From Candidatus Nitrosopumilus sp. (GTDB lineage Archaea > Thermoproteota > Nitrososphaeria > Nitrososphaerales > Nitrosopumilaceae), in assembly GCA_003702525.1 (NCBI GenBank), contig REGJ01000012.1, positions 1 through 32,296 on the forward strand: 32,296 nt of DNA. Direction: 5' to 3'. Below are positions 30,141-32,296 of the stretch, piece by piece. The position numbers and the translations under genes were made by a program. The notes beneath the pieces were generated by a model. The model saw only the letters and a program-made list of their open reading frames with translations, was not told the origin of the DNA and did not search any database. Positions within the stretch are counted from its first letter, which is position 1. Each line of letters opens with the position of its first letter.

Positions 30141-30251
30141 ATGGGCACGCAGGAAATAACTAGCGAACAAAAAGAAGAGATTCAACAAAAAATCATTGAT
30201 GCATGCAAAAACGACGTTGGGCACATCCAAAAAATCTGTTCAGAGATTTAG
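30141..30251 (+). CDS. Possible 36-aa protein
   Basis: The frame from ATG 30141 reads MGTQEITSEQKEEIQQKIID then ACKNDVGHIQKICSEI before TAG. It is polar with two Cys. A TATA-like CATATATTTAG lies about 30-40 nt upstream at 30101-30111. It is too short to judge by composition. Confidence 0.4.
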   Translation: MGTQEITSEQKEEIQQKIIDACKNDVGHIQKICSEI

Positions 30252-30300
30252 AAAATCACGCCTAATTGAGAAATTAGTTGGGAATCTATCTCATATTTAA

Positions 30301-32296
30301 ATGCAGGAAACATTTTGGATCAATGTGATTCAAGGTGCAGTAATTACCATTTCAGCATTAGTTATTCTAGGATTTACAACTTCAGGATTTGCTCAAAGTG
30401 ATTCAGAGATATTTCCAGAGTGGATAAAGACCACAATAAAATTTTGGGCAGATGGAATGATGACAGATACTGAATTAAAAAATGCGCTAGAGTACATGAT
30501 TGAAAATGGAATTATCAAAATAGAACAGCCATCAAAAGGATTTGGGGGGATTCTTGCAACAGATGATCAAAAAATAATATCAGGGATTTCATTTGCAGGA
30601 TTAGATTTATCAAATGTTAACTTTGTAAATGCCAAAGTCATCGATGTTGATTTTACAGGGGCTGACTTGTCAGGAAAAGATTTTACCTGGACAACATTTC
30701 ACAATGTAGATTTTACAAATACGAATCTTAGTGATACTAATCTATCAAACCAAAATTTATCTGGTTTGATTTTGAGTGGAACAATTTTGAAAAATTCAGA
30801 TTTAAGTGGTGCAAATATGGAAGGAGTTGCTTTTGATAATGTTGATTTATCAAATACGAATTTGCAAAATGCAAACTTGGAAAAAATTACTATGAAAAAC
30901 TCTATTCTAACAAATGCTAATCTTGATGGCGTGAATTTACTCAAAAGTACAATTAGCCAAACAAGATTGGATGAAACAAGTTTGAAAAATTCAGTTCTAA
31001 AAGATAGTGATCTTAGTTGGTCGATGTTTGATCATGCAGATTTAACAAATGCTGATCTCTCTAATGCAAAATTTGACAATACAAATTTTAGATTGGTAAA
31101 TTTTAATAATGCAAAATTAGACAATGCAGATTTTAGAGATGCAATTTTAGAAGAAGCAAACCTTGCAGGTGCTAAATTAATTGGTTCAAATTTATCAGAA
31201 ATGAAACTAAGTAGAATCAATCTTTCAGGAGCAAATCTAACGGGAGCAGACATATCTAATTCAATACTAATTGAATCTAATTTGGCAAATGCAGATTTTG
31301 ATAATACAATGGCAAAAGGAGCTGATATGCGAGGGGCAATTTTAAAGAATTCAGAGTGGAAAAATGCCAATCTAGAAGAAGTTAATCTAAGTAATGCAGA
31401 TTTAACATTTGCAGTAATAGATCAGGCAATAATGGGAAATACGACAATAACTAATTCAATTTTCAAAGACGTAGATCTTACAGAGTCACAAATTTATGGA
31501 TTCATTAATGAGTGTGAAGTTAAACCATTTTCAAATTTAATTGGTTGTGATCTCTCAAATGAGTCAATTTCAGGAATTCAAATGCAAGGTTCAGATCTAA
31601 GATTTGCAGACTTATCCAATACAATGTTAGAAAACATTATTCTAACAAATTCTAATCTGGAGAATTCTAACTTGCAAGGGGCAAAACTAATTGATGTTGA
31701 TTTGTCAAATGCAATCTTCAAAGACACAATGATAAACAATTCAACTCTAAATAATGTAATATTTACCGATGTTTCACTAGAAGGAATTAACCTACAAGAC
31801 AGTATAATTTCAAATGTTGATTTTGTTGATGTTAACTTACAAGGTGTAGACATGAGTTTTGTAAGGATTTCAGATTCAGATATGACTGGAGCTGATATGA
31901 CAGGAGCTGATATGCGTTATGCAATTATTGACAACACCATTGCAAAGTATGTTGATTTTACTGATGCAAATCTAGATACAATTATAGTAAGAAATTCAGA
32001 TTTATCAAAATCAAACTTTGAAGGAGTCCATTTGAATCAAATTGATTTTGATAATATAGTTTTGAAGCATACTGACATGACAGGGTTAAATCTAGAGAAT
32101 GATAAAATTACAAATTCAGACTTTTCAGATGCAATACTATCTAAAATAAAATTAGCAGGAGCCAATCTCCAAAATTCCATATTTACTAATGCTGAAATCA
32201 AATTTGCCAATCTTGCAGGCTCAGATTTGACAAATGCAGATATGAGTGGAACGAATCTAGAGGGGTCAATACTAACCAGTGCAATATTGATTCAAG
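30301..32296 (+). CDS. Giant secreted pentapeptide-repeat protein (partial, runs off the window)
   Basis: The frame is open from ATG 30301 to the window end, at least 665 residues. The first 35 residues are a signal peptide or anchor (VIQGAVITISALVILGFTTS), followed by FPEWIKTTIKFWADGMMTDT and a matching helix (YMIENGIIKI), a small domain often found on Thaumarchaeal surface proteins. From about residue 95 the rest is a chain of five-residue repeats of type A(D/N)LXX (for example LDLSNVNFVNAKVIDVDF, TNTNLSDTNLSNQNLSG), forming a long right-handed beta-helix. A break with two cysteines (Cys405, Cys416) lies near residue 405. It is probably an extracellular rod. Confidence 0.9.
   Translation, partial: MQETFWINVIQGAVITISALVILGFTTSGFAQSDSEIFPEWIKTTIKFWADGMMTDTELKNALEYMIENGIIKIEQPSKGFGGILATDDQKIISGISFAGLDLSNVNFVNAKVIDVDFTGADLSGKDFTWTTFHNVDFTNTNLSDTNLSNQNLSGLILSGTILKNSDLSGANMEGVAFDNVDLSNTNLQNANLEKITMKNSILTNANLDGVNLLKSTISQTRLDETSLKNSVLKDSDLSWSMFDHADLTNADLSNAKFDNTNFRLVNFNNAKLDNADFRDAILEEANLAGAKLIGSNLSEMKLSRINLSGANLTGADISNSILIESNLANADFDNTMAKGADMRGAILKNSEWKNANLEEVNLSNADLTFAVIDQAIMGNTTITNSIFKDVDLTESQIYGFINECEVKPFSNLIGCDLSNESISGIQMQGSDLRFADLSNTMLENIILTNSNLENSNLQGAKLIDVDLSNAIFKDTMINNSTLNNVIFTDVSLEGINLQDSIISNVDFVDVNLQGVDMSFVRISDSDMTGADMTGADMRYAIIDNTIAKYVDFTDANLDTIIVRNSDLSKSNFEGVHLNQIDFDNIVLKHTDMTGLNLENDKITNSDFSDAILSKIKLAGANLQNSIFTNAEIKFANLAGSDLTNADMSGTNLEGSILTSAILIQ

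Noticed and set aside
30699-31853. Three antisense frames of 81, 112 and 91 codons
   Set aside because: They lie opposite the pentapeptide-repeat gene and have repetitive Phe/Lys/Ser content created by the repeats on the other strand.

Overview
The window looks like a piece of an ammonia-oxidising archaeon of the Nitrosopumilus type (Nitrososphaerota/Thaumarchaeota). The reasons are an AT-rich genome with short spacers, archaeal ribosomal proteins uS8 and uL6, PurP (the archaeal FAICAR synthetase), a separate PurS, TATA-like boxes about 25 nt before many start codons (leaderless transcripts), and many small proteins of the kind common in marine Thaumarchaeota. The genus is inferred from gene content and style, not from a database comparison.

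Region 1 (1-2560): the end of a ribosomal protein cluster (uS8 tail, uL6), a small unknown gene, tRNA-Asn(GTT), a zinc-ribbon protein, a two-helix membrane protein, a DUF2299-like protein and a 50-aa basic protein followed by a strong hairpin. Copies of a roughly 30-bp palindrome sit in the spacers. Region 2 (2560-3380) is gene-poor, with C-tract repeats, a possible gene remnant and phased A-tracts. It is followed by a membrane-anchored DUF4352-like protein and a Lys/Arg/Ala repeat protein resembling the tail of histone H1.

Region 3 (4525-5783, minus strand) holds an ArsR-like regulator, an unknown protein and a PPOX flavin-binding protein. Region 4 (6132-12756) is mainly purine biosynthesis: purQ, purL, purF, a DUF427 gene, a membrane-anchored gene and purC in one tight minus-strand run. 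purS is separated from purQ by a CBS-domain gene on the other strand, and purP lies further on at 16402. PurF starts the pathway, PurS/Q/L make FGAM, PurC makes SAICAR and PurP makes FAICAR.

Region 5 (12837-19920): unknown genes, a 45-aa ribbon-helix-helix-like protein missed by length cut-offs, tatC and tatA, an SRPBCC protein, UbiX, a 47-aa membrane protein, purP, and then a strongly structured, apparently minus-strand RNA element at about 17529-17660. After it come small zinc-binding, secreted, coiled-coil, His-rich and bifunctional-nuclease-family proteins. Region 6 (20052-22719) encodes a CBS-TrkH fusion and a cysteine-motif membrane protein. Region 7 (22725-30251) is a dense mosaic of small, mostly unknown genes with winged-helix regulators, a PIN-like protein, an O-methyltransferase and a 490-aa coiled-coil protein. 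Region 8 (30301 to the window end) is the start of a very long secreted pentapeptide-repeat protein that runs off the edge.

The most unusual items are the structured RNA next to purP, the palindrome family, the C-tract/phased A-tract spacer, the H1-like repeat protein and the giant pentapeptide-repeat protein.
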